Of a DNA stretch of 64,000 bases, positions 26,734-41,040 are shown piece after piece. How positions within the stretch are numbered: the first letter of the stretch is position 1; the number at the start of each line of letters is the position of its first letter. The notes below the pieces were generated by a model that did not search any database, was not told the origin of the DNA, and saw nothing but the letters and a program-made list of their open reading frames with translations. A program made the position numbers and the translations under genes. The stretch is from Amoebidium appalachense (lineage: Eukaryota > Ichthyosporea). Where the stretch lies: contig CAVNZM010000016.1 in assembly GCA_963693365.1 (NCBI GenBank), positions 6,386,001 through 6,450,000 of the forward strand, in the 5' to 3' direction.

Positions 26734-26935
26734 TATTACAGACCTTTAACGTCTGTTTTTCTCCGAATAATATTACAGGCCTTTGTAAAGCATCAACACA
26801 CTACATACAAGATCATACCATCGTCAAGTATGCACCTGGCATATAACAACCAATAAAGTTCCACTAGCAGTAACCATTTATAGACATAATTGTAACCAAG
26901 CTACCTTTCCGGACATGGCTATTGATGAAGGCCGC

Positions 26936-27164
26936 TCATTGGGCAAGGAGGCGGTATGCCAGCTCGAACATGAGACCCAGCTGGGCGAAGAAGCCGAAAT
27001 AACCTAAAAAAGGCAATATATTGGTCAGTAAAAGCAAATCATGATTGGTAGAGTCAAAGCGCCTCAATGCCCATACCAATCTTCTTCACTACCTCCTCCC
27101 TCCCCTCCCCCCCCCTGGTGCCCCATCCATCCGTTTCAACTTCCACTAGTCACTAATCGTACTG

Positions 27165-27195
<31 letters not shown>

Positions 27196-27461
27196 AAAAG
27201 AAAAGAAAAGAGAAATCCCCCCCCCCCCCCCCCCCCAGTCTTCAATAAAAACAATCTACTAGAAGCTAATATGCATAGGCGGAAAGGGGGGAGGAGCAGG
27301 AGGGAGGGGGAGGGGGAGAAGGGGGGGGTGAGCCCTAACGATTAGTTTGGTTACGTCACTGGCACATAAGTCAGTCATCGACTAGCACACACCTACGGGC
27401 CTTTCAGCACAAGCAAAAAGGGGTGTGTGTGTGCGCGCGCGTAGAGATGGGTTGAGGGGCA

Positions 27462-27495
<34 letters not shown>

Positions 27496-28070
27496 AGGAA
27501 AGGTGAAGGCCCGACGATGGGAACAGAGCAGTGGGGAGAAACGATAAAATGCACGGGTAGATGGGGAAAAAGGGAGGGTGGGAGAGGGGAAGAGAGTGTG
27601 TGTGCGTGAGGAGAGGGGGGGGGGGGAGGGTTCATAGGGAGAATGAAGAGGAGCACAGCAAACTGTAAAAAGATAATAACATTCAAAAATCTGAACAAAG
27701 GAAGCCCTGGTTTTGGGAAGAAGGAGGCGGGGGGGGGGGGGGGGGGGGAGTAGAACACATCACGGGGTTCAAAATACAAATTCATGGGGGACAGTACAAT
27801 ACAGGGGGGGGGAGGGGGGGTCGTTACCGAAAAATCCGCGGGAGCGGGATGCGGGGTTGCCAGAGGCATAACCCTGCATGTAGGCAACAAAGCCCAGGGC
27901 ACGAACCAGAGCAGCAATGGCACCAATCTCAGGACGGTACTGTGTGCATGTGCTTACGTAAGTATGTGACAGGCTTTCGTAACTACATACTTGTGTTCCA
28001 TAGCCCCAACCCAACCAACATGCTAACATCACCGACAGAGGAAAACTTACTCTCCGAGGAAGGTGGGGAA

Positions 28071-28101
<31 letters not shown>

Positions 28102-29172
28102 GACCATGAATTGGAAAGGTGCTACAACCACGAACAATAGCTTGCCAACCAACACTGTCAATAGCGTACGAGCATAACAAAAGTGCATGCGCTACGTTAT
28201 CACGTGTGCCATAGTAAACTGTTCAGTCCCACAACAAGACAGCTAATAACAGCGGCAAAAAAATGCATGTTTATGGAAGAACGAGGGAACCAAAAGAAGA
28301 AGTGAGTGGAAGGAGAAAAGATATGGTGTGTGTGTGTTGGCGCAGGAAGGTGTGGGTGGGTTGGGTTTTTTTTTTTTGTGTTTGTGTGTGTGGCCGAGGG
28401 AAGGAAAAGTAAAGAGGAGGGAGGTGCGGGAGAGGAAAGGAGAACACGGTTTATCTGTTTTGGTTTTTAGTAGGCGAATAGGGGCCCTCGGGGCCGTGGG
28501 GGAGGGTGGGGTGGGGGGTTGGGGAGGGTACCAGAGATGCAACAATGGTCAGCATGTAGTGAGTGGCAACATTTTCCAGCACATTCTGGTGGCCTCTCTG
28601 CACACAGTTGAATGCCTTGGCCTCGGCACTGTCACCATCGGCATAAAGCTGGGAGGGGAGGAACGGGGGGGAAGGGACAGAATGGGGGGGGGGGGGGGTT
28701 GTTAGATTGCAGAGAACAAGGCGATGCAAAAGAGAGATACGCACAGCAGTATTATTAACACGAAGAGCACTGGCCTCAGGATGAAAGTTGTAATCAGGGC
28801 TCATGTAATACATGCGTTTTCACCAGCATCATGGGCCAGGGGCCTAGCCAAGTTTGATAGTGTTGCATTTCTGGGATGGGGTGGAACATGAAAAGCAACG
28901 TGATAAGGCAGATGAAAAGCAACACGATCAGACGGAAGACCGGGGGAAGGGAGGAAAGGAACATAAGGTACAAGGAGGGGGTGGCGGGGGGAGAGAAGAG
29001 GGGGCGGGCGTGGGGGCGGGGGGTGGAGGAGGAGGGGGAAGGGGGGGGGCATCTACCTTGGGGTAGTCGACCTTGTACTTCTTGCGGGCACCACCCACCA
29101 TGAAACCACCACTGTGTGCACATAAAGTCAGAATATGATGTTCTAAGGAAAAAAGTGAATTATAAGGGGTGG

Positions 29173-29221
<49 letters not shown>

Positions 29222-29653
29222 TTTTCTTAGCTAGAAAAAGATGGGATAGTTGGGTTGATACAATGGCAATTTCTGTGGGCAACAAACCACGCAACAAGCT
29301 GCCACATGCAGGTGTGGATGCTTCTGCAGGTGTGGATGCTTCTGCATGATGTGGCTTCTATAGATGACCGCATTTAGGTATCACCTACCACACATCACTG
29401 ATAGTTATGGGGATTCATATAAAAGAGAGAAACCATCTATATTCAACGCCTTGCCACAGTGCTAAACATTCTTTACACCTGCCAACTCAAATGTATGACC
29501 TGCATCACATCGTTCTGAGAGGCTGTAGTGTAAACTGCAAGGGGTTTCATATGGTGACACGTACTAGAAATGAACTGCCAAAGCAGAGAACACAAGCACC
29601 AACACCACGTAACCGTGGCCGGGCTGAACGGTAATCTCGCTGGCGAAACTCAT
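26936..29653 (-). CDS. Microsomal glutathione S-transferase 3-like MAPEG protein, minus copy
   Basis: This is an integral membrane glutathione transferase/peroxidase of the MAPEG family, expected in the endoplasmic reticulum or outer mitochondrial membrane. Five exons on the minus strand are 29653-29565, 29111-29057, 28648-28532, 27939-27828 and 27003-26936. Their sizes are 89, 55, 117, 112 and 68 nt. All junctions are GT-AG and phases agree. The 146-residue product begins MSFASEITV, has a first membrane segment around residues 15-30, then GARKKYKVDYPK. The family hallmark FNCVQRGHQNVLEN is followed by hydrophobic segments and the end LGLMFELAYRLLAQ. Human MGST3 is about 152 residues. The start is the first ATG in the exon that supplies the expected HGYVV segment. 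It is paralogous and divergent to the plus copy at 38-42 kb. No lesion was seen. Introns hold poly-C (sense strand) and short repeats. Confidence 0.88.
29165..29219. repeat. G-homopolymer of about 50 nt
   Basis: One of the longest pure runs in the window, in the first intron of the minus MGST3-like gene (poly-C on its sense strand). Comparable runs lie near 7231-7276, 27461-27494, 28070-28100 and 34107-34137. Confidence 0.9.
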
Positions 29654-30319
29654 AGTTGATTCCTAAAAGATGAAGACTGAAAGGAGGCGAGAAAAGAAAA
29701 ACAATGAACGAACACCTTAGCTACATGTATGTATGTACGGACATCGAATCGATCTATATAGGGACATGAAATGATGTGGCATGCGTTCATTGGCCTAACC
29801 GTGAACATGACCAAGCACCAATAGGGAACAAGACAATCATATGTCCAAAAATAACTATAAATGGTAGATGCAACAGGATATTGACACATGCATGCACACT
29901 GTACATGTTCACGATTTCTTCAATTTTTCGCAAAGAAGTGTGTTTTTTCTGCGGTTATGCTGTACATTGTGGTATTTGATTTTTTTTTTTTTTTTTTAGC
30001 ATACCCTATTCACGGATGGACAATCAAAAATAACTAGCACGGTGGCAGCGCCAGAGTCGGGAACTTTCAGAATCTGCTCTGATTGGTGCTTACATGAAAG
30101 ACGTTGCCTTTTTTGGAGTACTTTTGCCGCTTGGCTCCCCGGCTGCAGCCGCTGGCAATGCCTGGCATTGCTCTGGTCAACCTTCCCCCATCAGACGCCT
30201 TTGAAATACTGACAGAAGGGCATAAATGCAATCAATAGCATTTAACAGCTCCTATATGCGCCAACCATCAATAATTATGACATGCTGTCGACAAAGTCGG
30301 TACTGTCATGAATAAAAAA

Positions 30320-30445
30320 TTTCGTCGCGAGTCGGAGGCAATGGAAGGCTTCTTCGGGATTGGTTAAATCTTAGCAGGCGCATCTCTTTTTGATTGGTTG
30401 TTCGGAAAACAGCAAAACTTCTTTTGAATAGTCTGCATTCCTATT
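30320..30445. promoter_or_regulatory. CCAAT-box cluster upstream of the minus MGST3-like gene
   Basis: Three ATTGG motifs (about 30358, 30394, 30434) sit in a block that aligns with 37195-37305, upstream of the other MGST3-like copy. Shared segments are TTCGGGATTGGT, AACAGCAAAA and CCTATTGG. The block lies about 0.7 kb before the start codon at 29653. Its orientation relative to the gene is opposite to that of the 37 kb block. The intervening 29660-30320 is ordinary AT-rich sequence with no gene seen. Confidence 0.5.
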
Positions 30446-30686
30446 GGAGTCTTGGAATTAATACTGAGCGAGAGAGAAGCGTCAATGAGGGGAACAAAGG
30501 TTTATTATTAAGATTAAAACTTTTAAAACAGATTCAATAGCAATATATAATTTTTTATTCTGCTTAGGCAAGACAGTGTCTGCGTACTTTTGAGAGGAGC
30601 CCACTGACTCTTTTTGTAGCACTTTCTATGTGACATCAACAGTGGTTTACCAAGGGGAATTTCCTACTGGATACTTATCACACTAT

Positions 30687-31601
<915 letters not shown>

Positions 31602-32166
31602 TTCGAATTTCGTCCCTACGTGCGGCCACTGTAACAGTAGTAACGGTAAATCGTCACGCGAAGGCGTTTGTTGGGCAGGGCGCGAGCGGGCAGGGGGGCA
31701 GGGGGGGCAGGGGACGATAGGAGTTTCAAGGGAGGGGGAAGGGGGGGCCGCGGGGGGGGGGGGGGGGGGGGGGGGGAGGGGGGGGGATGGGATGGGATTT
31801 GACATGTAGGGGTTGGATATCTGGCGCCTGTTTCTGTGGTTCTTTCCTGTCTAGCGTTTGACCGCGTTCCGGTTTTCGGCTTTCCCTCTTGCCCACATCA
31901 TCCTAGAAGATTGTGCACGGTCGATATTTAGGGATATTTCGATACACTTAGCCTATGTCAAAATACAACAAAGCCGCTTCTTCCCTGGGAGAAACCTACC
32001 CCCATCAGGGGAAATTCTACTATGTGCAAAGGCAGAGAGACTTCCCTTCCTCTCCCCCACGAGTCCCTAACAAAATTGCTGGGCTATCTTCCAAAGAAAC
32101 ACGAAACTTTGGCTACTCTTCCCCCCCCCCCCCCCCCCCCCCGGCCCCGTCCCCCCCCCCCCCCCT

Positions 32167-32169
<3 letters not shown>

Positions 32170-32250
<81 letters not shown>
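32170..32250. repeat. (GA)n microsatellite
   Basis: About 40 uninterrupted GA units directly after C-runs. From 32251 to 32900 the sequence is ordinary and unassigned. Confidence 0.95.
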
Positions 32251-32252
<2 letters not shown>

Positions 32253-32940
32253 CTCACCCGATAGGTGATATTCCAGCACCAGACCCCCCTAGTTGTTGAA
32301 AACCTTTAATTTGAAAATTAGCACAAGCCCGTCTTAGGCTAGTCTCTTGTAAATTATTTAGCGAGATCGTTCTGCCATGTCTGTTTGATGGGCTCAGTCT
32401 AGAAAGTAAATATATAGGTCTGCGTGGGCCGGTACCCACCACTGGACAGCCGTGCTGAATATGACCTTAATGTAAGGTTCAAATCACCACCCCCCCCCCC
32501 CCTTCCCCCCCCCCGCGTACATACACCCCCACAACCTACCCACCCAAAGGACCACGGAATGCCACCCTGAAGAGTCGGCCCTATAATGCCAACAAAGGGC
32601 TAATGGTTCAGAGTCTGGGTGGGTTTTAATCATATGTTACTCAAAGAGTGCAAATTCGAATTTCATAGTTCATGATATTATCATGCGTGATGGCATTCCA
32701 TTGAATCGGCCGTTACTGGTTGTACCGGGACTGCCGGCGTGGCTGGAGTAGTAACCCTGGGCAAAGTGTGTACTAATAGTTAGGATTGTGAAGGATGGTT
32801 TAGCTTAGCTGAGCACATATACATATAGCACCCTAGCTAGTGTACTGTCGGTGCTGCGTGGTAGACGGTAGTTTCCCTAGAGGGCCTGCAAAGGTCCTCT
32901 GGGAACAAAACAGACACGCATGCACACACACACACAACTC

Positions 32941-33914
32941 ACCTGGGGGGGAGGGGTGGGAGGGGGAGGGGGTTGGGGGGGGGGGGAGGGGGGGGGAGGG
33001 GGGGGAGGGGGGGGGGGGGGGAGGGTTGGGAGGAAGAGGGATGATGCAGATAGAATTCGAAGGAGCGTAAAGCAACCATATCGATGGGGCTGGGTAGGGG
33101 CACGGGGGGGGGGGGGGGAGGGGGGGGAGGGGAGGGGGAGCGGTCGGGAAAGGGGGAGGGGTGTTAGTCGACTGTTTAGGTGAATGAGATGGAACTCTGT
33201 CTGGGTAGGGGTTGGGGGAGGGAGGGGGGGAATGGTAGTCAGACGGGATGGGAAAGCTTGAGTTGTGAGGGGGGGGGGGGGGGGGGGGGAGGGGGGAGAG
33301 GGGGATAAGATGGTAGTTGGGTCTTCTGGTGAAGCAAACACGTATGATGTGGTCCCCACAGGTGTGGGGTGGTGGTGTGTGTACACATGTGTGTGAGAAG
33401 AGGAAGGAGGCGGATTGGGGATGGAGAGGGGGTAATCGGGATGGGTGAGTAATATTGAATTGCAACAAGGGGGGCAGGAGGGGGGGAGTTGAGCGAGGAA
33501 GGGGGGTGGGGGGAGGGGGGCACAGCATCGGGTGGTAAAAATCAGTGAGAGGGTCACCCCACCCGACTATCACCGCCCCCCCCCCCCCTCCCTCCCCCCT
33601 CCCCATTTCCCCTCACCCTCCTCCCCACTCCCTAATTCCCCTTCAACCGCCCCTCTTCCGCCGCGCCCTTCACGACGCCATGCCAAATTTTCGAAGTTCC
33701 CCACCCCACCAAGTTTTGGATTGAGTTAACTATTAACAGGGGAATTGACGAAATGAAGGGTGGATTGCAGTCGGTGGCTTCTTGAAACTTCGGGTTGCAA
33801 GGTGTAGTGGGTTATATTTTGAGTTACCCATCAAAAGGATGGAGGTACGAATACAGGGAAACTGAGAAACCCGAAATAGTTTTCCGGATGGTTTTCTTTG
33901 GGGTATGTGTGTGT

Positions 33915-33945
<31 letters not shown>

Positions 33946-34104
33946 GGGGGGGGGAGGGGGGGGGGGGGAGGAGGGGGGAGAGGAGGTGGAGGGGAAGTCG
34001 ACGATGGGGAGAGAGGGAGAGGAGGGGGGCAGGGGCAGGGGGAGGGGAGGGGGGCAAGCGATGGGAGGCGGTAGCGTAGAGGCTTTGGCGCCTATATGGT
34101 GTGG

Positions 34105-34137
<33 letters not shown>

Positions 34138-34830
34138 CTTCAGATATGGATGGATGAAAGTGGCAGTGGAATGTTTGGATGATTTGGGTGCAGGTAGGAC
34201 TTGGCGGAGAGGGGGGGGGGGGGAGGGGGGAGGGGGGGGGAGGAGTGCCTTCCTTGTTTCTGGCAATTTCTGGTAACTTTATGGATTTGGGGTTGGGGGT
34301 GGGGGAGGTGGGGGAGGAGAGGGGAAGGGGAGGGGGGAAGGGGGAAGGCGGGGAGGAAAGGGGGAGGGGAACGGGGGAAGGGGAGGGGGGGAGGGGGAGG
34401 GGGTGGTGGTGGGGGGGAGGGGAGTTGGTTGGTGGCCGGACTGTCTTTGGATACATTAAACTTCTTGGTTGGTCGGGTCGGTGGAAGATTTATTTGAGCT
34501 CCTTCGTGGGAAAAAATGAACTGGTGCGAAACGTGGGGGGGGGGGGGGGGGGAGGTTTGAGGGTGGTAGTGTTGTTGATTTAGTGGAGCCGCAGCAAGAA
34601 GGGAGAGGGGGAGGGGGGGAGGGATGGCGAGGGGGGGGGGGGGGGGGGGTGTTGTGTTTTGGTTTTGTGTGCAGTCTGTTAGTGTGATACTGAGCTTTTT
34701 TCTTGTTTTTTTAAGGGAGGGGGGGTTTAAGTTTTTTTTTTTTTTTTTTTTGGGGGGGGGGGGGGGAAGGGGGGGGGGGGGGGAGGGGAAGGGGAAGAAG
34801 GGGGGTGGAAATGGGAGTGGGACTCTGAGT
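32941..34830. other. G-rich purine tract, no supported gene
   Basis: The plus strand is dominated by GGGGA and G-runs, with a short GT repeat at 33905-33928 and a T-run then G-run at 34732-34766. A brief C-rich patch lies at 33577-33610. Proline- or glycine-rich frames across it come from composition. By analogy with confident introns the composition would suit minus-strand transcripts. Confidence 0.7.
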
Positions 34831-34905
34831 ATTGGATGATAAGATTGATGAGAGCATATAAGGCATACACTCATCTTACCTTCACATACGTGTGCACGCA
34901 CAGCA

Positions 34906-35324
<419 letters not shown>

Positions 35325-35632
35325 AAAAAAAAAACCGTTGTGTGTGATTTGGTCTGCCCCACATGAAGATAAGCTCGGCTTATGCCGTTTAGCATTCTCT
35401 TTATGTGTTTTTTGCAATCATTGCAATAATTATGCCGTGAGTCATCATTCTAAACCCCCGTCACTCCCCGCCGTCCTGCTGACCCATCGTCATGTGCCAT
35501 CCCCCCAATCCCCACCAATACCCCCTCCTTTGTCGCGCCCTCCCCCCCCCCCCCCCCCCCCCCCCCTCCCCCCCCCTCCCCCCCCCCTCCCCCCTCCCAC
35601 CTCCCTTTTAAACCTGAAGAACACAACACACA

Positions 35633-35663
<31 letters not shown>

Positions 35664-35680
35664 CACACACAAACACAAAC

Positions 35681-35715
<35 letters not shown>

Positions 35716-35900
35716 CACACACGCGCGCGCACACGCACGCACGCACACGCACACACACACACGCACACACACACACACTGTAATTACTTCCTCTGCAGTG
35801 CGATTTAAATCTATGATTTATTATCATTATACAAATTATTATTTTGGGGGGGAGGGGGGGGGGGGGATAGGGTGGGTGCAGGGGGGGGGGAGTGCGCCAG

Positions 35901-36278
35901 GAAATTTTGGCACCCTGAAACCTTTGCATGCTGTCGTCTCCCTGGACTATATAGAAAAAGACCACATACATAAAATATTAAACCTTGTTCGAAATGGAGC
36001 TTGTAAGCCTATTGATCTGGTTTACAAAGTATTTTTGACCTTTTCGTTGTGTTTTTCTGCATGATTCGGCACTATGCTGCATATTCCTACTTTTTTTTTT
36101 TATGCGCACCAAAACTATATGCACTAAGTGGACTCACACTCCAGCTTCCCCCCCCCTTCCCTCCCCCTCCCCCTTTCCCCCCCCCCCCCCCCCCCCCCCC
36201 TCCCCCCCCCCCCCCCCCCCCCCCCCCGTTTTATGTACGCAGTACGCGTACGGGGATTTTATGGGGACATATAGCTGA
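35901..36278 (+). CDS. Candidate 3' end of an unknown plus-strand gene
   Basis: An exon at 35901-36028 follows GCGCCAG and ends at a GTATTT donor. It encodes 42 whole codons including LHAVVSLDYIEKDHIHKI and NLVRNGACKPIDLVYK. A short terminal exon at 36243-36278 follows TATGTACGCAG and reads YAYGDFMGTYS then TGA, phase 0 with the first. The amino-acid composition is protein-like and unlike the surrounding repeats. A C-run occupies most of the intron. Upstream exons were not found. No family was recognised. Confidence 0.4.
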
Positions 36279-36616
36279 CTTTCTTTCGCTGCCGCAGCCC
36301 TAAACATGCTAGAAAATCAGCACAAACAGCAATTGTATTAGAAATTTAAACGTGTTATTCGTGTCACTGTAATACAAACACGACCGATGAGCACGAAAAC
36401 ACCCAATGAAAATCTCATCCACACACTTTTTATTCATCAACCTTCAGTACAAAATTTTCCGGTGCAAACATTTCCTATGACAGAGGGACACCGGGGGCGA
36501 GGGGGGGGGGGGGGGGGGTAGGTACCAGGGGAGAAGGGGGTGGGGGGGGGGGGAGGGGGGGGGAGATTTCAAAGCCCCGTGGGTGACGGTCAAGGCGTTG
36601 TACAGCCCCCCCTCCC

Positions 36617-36654
<38 letters not shown>

Positions 36655-37148
36655 GTTAAACCGGTAGTCAGTACCCCATCACCATGCTGTTGAATATTGA
36701 TAAAATCACACACGCCCTCTCTCTGATGTCTCTCTTCCCGTCTCTCCCTCTCCTGGCCAGAGGACTCTCCATCTCTCCTTCTTTACCTCTCTCCCTCTCT
36801 TCCGATCTCCGTACCTCGAGCCCTCTCCTTTCTCCCTCTCTCCCTCCCCCCCCCCCCCCCCCCCCCTTCTCTCCCTCTCTCCCTCCCTCCCTCTGCCTCT
36901 TCCTCTCTCCCTTTCCATCATTCTCCTTCTCTCGAGCTCCCCCCCCTTCCCGTCATCCCACGGGCCCTATCTTGATGACCTCTCTCCCTCTCTCCTTCTC
37001 TCCCTCTCTCCCTCTCTCTCTCCCTCTCTCCCTCTCTCCCTCTCTCCCTCTCTCCCTCTTTTCGCATCTCCCTCTCCCTATCTTCCTCTCCCTATCTCCC
37101 TCTCTCTCCCTCTCTCCCTCTCCCCCCCCCCCCCCCTCCCCTCCCTCT

Positions 37149-37179
<31 letters not shown>

Positions 37180-37185
37180 CTCTCC
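36279..37185. other. C-runs and CT-repeat tract
   Basis: C-run at about 36616-36652, then CTCTCC-type repeats from 36740 to 37130 and further C-runs to 37177. On the minus strand, 36474-36430 could be a tiny terminal exon (GAAATGTTTGCACC to TGA, followed by AATAAA), but nothing upstream supports it. Confidence 0.6.
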
Positions 37186-37194
37186 GAGAAGACT

Positions 37195-37345
37195 CTAATG
37201 CGAATCTCCTTCGGGATTGGTCCACCCTCAGCAGGACCAACCGTTTTTTAATTGGCTGCTTTCATAACAGCAAAATAAAATGTGAGCATTTCCTTTCCTA
37301 TTGGTGTTTTCCTTCACGTTCGAAACGAGAGGAATTTCAATGGGC
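37195..37345. promoter_or_regulatory. CCAAT-box cluster upstream of the plus MGST3-like gene
   Basis: ATTGG occurs at about 37215, 37251 and 37301 in a block that aligns with 30335-30440. It lies about 0.7-0.8 kb before the ATG at 38019. The recurrence beside both paralogues suggests a conserved promoter or enhancer module. Confidence 0.5.
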
Positions 37346-37670
37346 CGTTGTTGAACACCACGCCTTATAGGTTACAGACACTAAGTGTGGCCTAACATAA
37401 GGATATTATAGTATAGAGGAAAGGAGTTCTTGTATATTATTGATTATTGAACTGCAGGCTTGTTACTTTGAGTCACTACATAAGTCTTAAAGTGGGTAAG
37501 TCATTGGAATGATTGAACTGTTTTGGGTGTTCGTGAAAGAATTTCTATTGGTTTAATATCACACTGTTTACTTACTACTGCGCCACCGATCCGTCCCGCA
37601 TGGCACAAGTAAAGTATGTGGTTGAGCACTACTTCGCCAGCGGGACGTCTCCAGCCGGGTCTATGTAATT

Positions 37671-37795
37671 CTGATGGGCAATCGGAACGCTTTATCAAAG
37701 GTTATTTTCCTGATGGGCAATAGGAACGCTTCCGTACTCTGATGGGCAATAGGAACGCTTCCGCAATTTTGTTGTTGAGCAATAGAATGCGTCGT
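37671..37795 (+). promoter_or_regulatory. Tandem CAAT-containing repeats before the plus MGST3-like gene
   Basis: The unit CTGATGGGCAATAGGAACGC occurs at 37671 (one change), 37710 and 37739, with a degenerate copy near 37773. Each carries GGGCAAT. The array lies 220-350 nt before the start codon and could be repeated factor-binding sites. A CCAAT at about 37852 lies closer to the start codon. Confidence 0.4.
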
Positions 37796-38018
37796 TAAAT
37801 TATTATTGCGACTTTTAACCAACCATCTGCTGTAGATTTAAATTTGTTTGCCCAATCAGACACTTTGTCTACTAGCTGTCGCCTGCGGCAACATACAAGG
37901 CATGTTGAGCCGGGCCACAGGGAGACAGCACTAAAGTGACTAGGCGGTGGCGCCCGTCGACATTTTGACGCACACACACTTCCCTGTTTTCGTTTTTTGC
38001 CATCCACACCTCCAAAAA

Positions 38019-38700
38019 ATGTCTTTTGCCAGCCAGCTTCATCTCTCCCGCGAGCACGGTTACGTGGTGGGCGCACTGACTGGCTCAGCTATTATCGTTC
38101 AAATCTAGTAAGTTTTAACCCGCATGCGCAGTGCTTGTCTAGTGAGGTGTGTGAGTGCATCTGCAAGCAATTATCGGGGCTCGGAGGATTGTTACACCGG
38201 GTTGAGTGAACGGAGGGAGAAAGGTAGAAGGAATGAAAAGTGGGAGGATTGGACGGGATTAATAGTAAGGGTAAGGAGAGCGGTCAAGGGGGCATCTGAT
38301 GGCGGGTGTGTGGGGGTATGTGTTGGGTGGGCTATGGAGTTAGGGTGGAGGTAGATGAACTGGAGCAGAGAAGAAGGCGGAGGAGTGGGGGAGCAGGCTT
38401 TATGGTGTGAATGGGCGCAAGCCGTCGGGCTCACAGTTGTTCTTATTTAATTTGCTGGGTGTGTTTTGATAATACGTTCGTCATTACGGTAATAATCACT
38501 ACTTAGGTGTCTTGCAACTTTCAATTCCAAAGAAGAGGTGTTAATCCACTATGTAGCGTAGGAATTCGTTGGGATTTTTGATACTTTGTTGACCGCCTTT
38601 CTTTCTTTTTTGCATGCAGTTCTCTGCTCTTCCTTGCATAGTGTTACCACACGAAGCATCTTCCTTTTTCGTTTTTCCCGTTCTCGACCCTCGACCCCAC

Positions 38701-38735
<35 letters not shown>

Positions 38736-39198
38736 CGACTCCGCTGCCCTGTGTCTCATTTTGCTTTGGTGCACTGTGCCTAGCACTCTACCCTGCCTCT
38801 CCCCCCCCCCCCCCCCCCCTCTGGTCCCCCCAGCACACATACATGAACACACACTCGCTCTAGGCATCGTATTTTTTTACACCAAACCTTACTTGGTAGG
38901 ATGAGCCTCCTTCCCCCCCCCCCCCCCCCCCCAAACATGCGTTAGAACCCTTCAAACCGACTACTCCTCACTCAACTTCAACTATCAATAACACTTTGTC
39001 CAAACACGAATCCTCCTATATCCGTAAAAGACCTGCCCCTAGACTCATACATGTCTTCCCCTTCGTTTGCAGCGGTGCTGGCTTGGTTGTCAAGGCCCGC
39101 AAAGAGTATGACGTCAAATATCCCAAGGTGAGAGAGAGAGAGTGTGTGTGTGTGTGTGTGTGTGTGAGTGTTGTGTGTGTGCGTGTGTGTGTGTGTGT

Positions 39199-39232
<34 letters not shown>

Positions 39233-39952
39233 AAGCAAAAATGTGTATTAGTTTTGTAGGAGCGGGTGCTCCAGAGTTTGGTAGACTCGCCGACATGCCT
39301 ATTATAATTCTCAAAAGGTGCTGGTCGTGAATTTGATCCTTCTCGGGTTCGAAAGAGGGAGAAAAGAAGAGAGTGTGACAGGGTTTGGGGTGCAGCTGTA
39401 TGCGGATGGAGACAGCGAGGCAGCCACCAAGTTCAACTGTGTGCAGAGAGGCCACCAGAATGTTCTGGAAAACATTGCCACCCACTACATGCTGACCATG
39501 GTCAGCTCTCTGGTATAATGCCCCCCTCCCCGCCCCCACGACCCCGACTCCGACCCCCTCCTTGCCCATCCCCCATTCCGCATCCCTCCCACCCCCCCCT
39601 CCCCCCCCCGGGCCCCCTCCCTTGCCAACCCCTGTATTCCCACATTGCTGATTACTCTGCTGCATCCCGTGTACTGCCTCTCCTACGATTTGCCTGTTGT
39701 GTGTGAGTGCATTATGCATGTCTACATAATCGGCGGTGGTTAGAAACACCCTTCCCCGCACACACACACACACACACACACACCTTTCTTCCCTTGCAAT
39801 CTGCATTATGTTTTTCGTCATAAATGTTTACTTTGTGCTCTGTAACACATTCTCGACCCCTTAATTCCAACTACACACACCACAACATAGAACGGGGAAG
39901 GGGGGGGGGGGGGGGGGGGGGACACCACAACTAAGAACGTGGGGAGGGGTTT

Positions 39953-39983
<31 letters not shown>

Positions 39984-40432
39984 GGGGGGAACTTACACAC
40001 ACACACACACTGCTGCTGCAGAGAGTCATGCAACATGAGCACACAGTGTTGGCCGTTGGCTGGCAAGAAACAGGAATTCTATTTGTGGGGGGGGGGGGGT
40101 TCTGTATTAGTTTTCTGTTCCTTTGGCTGTCCCCCCTTCTCCCCCCTCCCCCCAGGTTTCCTTGGTCGCTTGTCTAACGGCGTTGCAGGGCATGCACACT
40201 TTGTCATGAGGGTGCAAATGAATCTTGGCGCTGGCCTTTTTTGGTTTGGAATGCGGGTATCAGATTGCTTTCTAGATTCTTCCAGATCGTCACGGCTGTT
40301 GATAGAGGCAGGAGTCGTTGTTAGACGGTGGCCTGAGGGCCGAGCGCGTCCGGTGGGTGTGGGGAAGAGGGGGGGGGGGGATTGAGAGGGGGTGGCTTTG
40401 CTCATGTGTCGGACCGCTTGGTGGGTGTGGTG

Positions 40433-40463
<31 letters not shown>

Positions 40464-41007
40464 GGGGGAGGCGCGGGGGGAGGGGGGGGGGAGGATCGAC
40501 CTGAGGGGCTGAGTTAGTTTTTTGGGTTTTGTGTTGGATCCCTGCCACTCAGTACCATTTCATTTTACGCATTATTATTAGGTAAAAGATATATGCACAC
40601 AGAACAACAGAAAAGTTAGTTTAGGGGCTGTGCACACAGTGGCACCAACCGCATATGTGCACACAGTACCACTAACGGCACATGTGCACACAGTGCCAGT
40701 CACATGGTGCACACAGAATCACTAATTGGACATCTGCACACAGTACCACCACACATGGTACCACTAACCGCACATGTGCACAGTGTACCACTAACCGCAC
40801 ATGTGCACACAGTACCACCAACCGCACATGTGCACACAGTACCACTAACCGCACATGTGCACACAGTACCACTAACTGCACATGTGCACACAGTACCGGC
40901 CTGGTGTTGCCGCCATTGCCTCTGGTATCCGTGCCCTTGGCTTTGTCTTCTACATGAAGGGCTATGCCTCGGGCAAACCCAATGGCCGCTACAAAGGCGC
41001 TTTCGGT

Positions 41008-41040
<33 letters not shown>

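Noticed and set aside
32251-32500. Possible structural RNA or tRNA after the (GA)n tract
   Set aside because: A GGTTCAAATC-like box occurs near 32476 but no matching A box or cloverleaf could be drawn.
36430-36713. Minus-strand gene with HGDGVLTTGLTW, a G-run and LYNALTVTHGAL in one frame, ending MFAPENFVLKVDE
   Set aside because: The frame depends on reading through a long G-run; only the last few codons have splice and poly(A) support, which is too little to call a gene.
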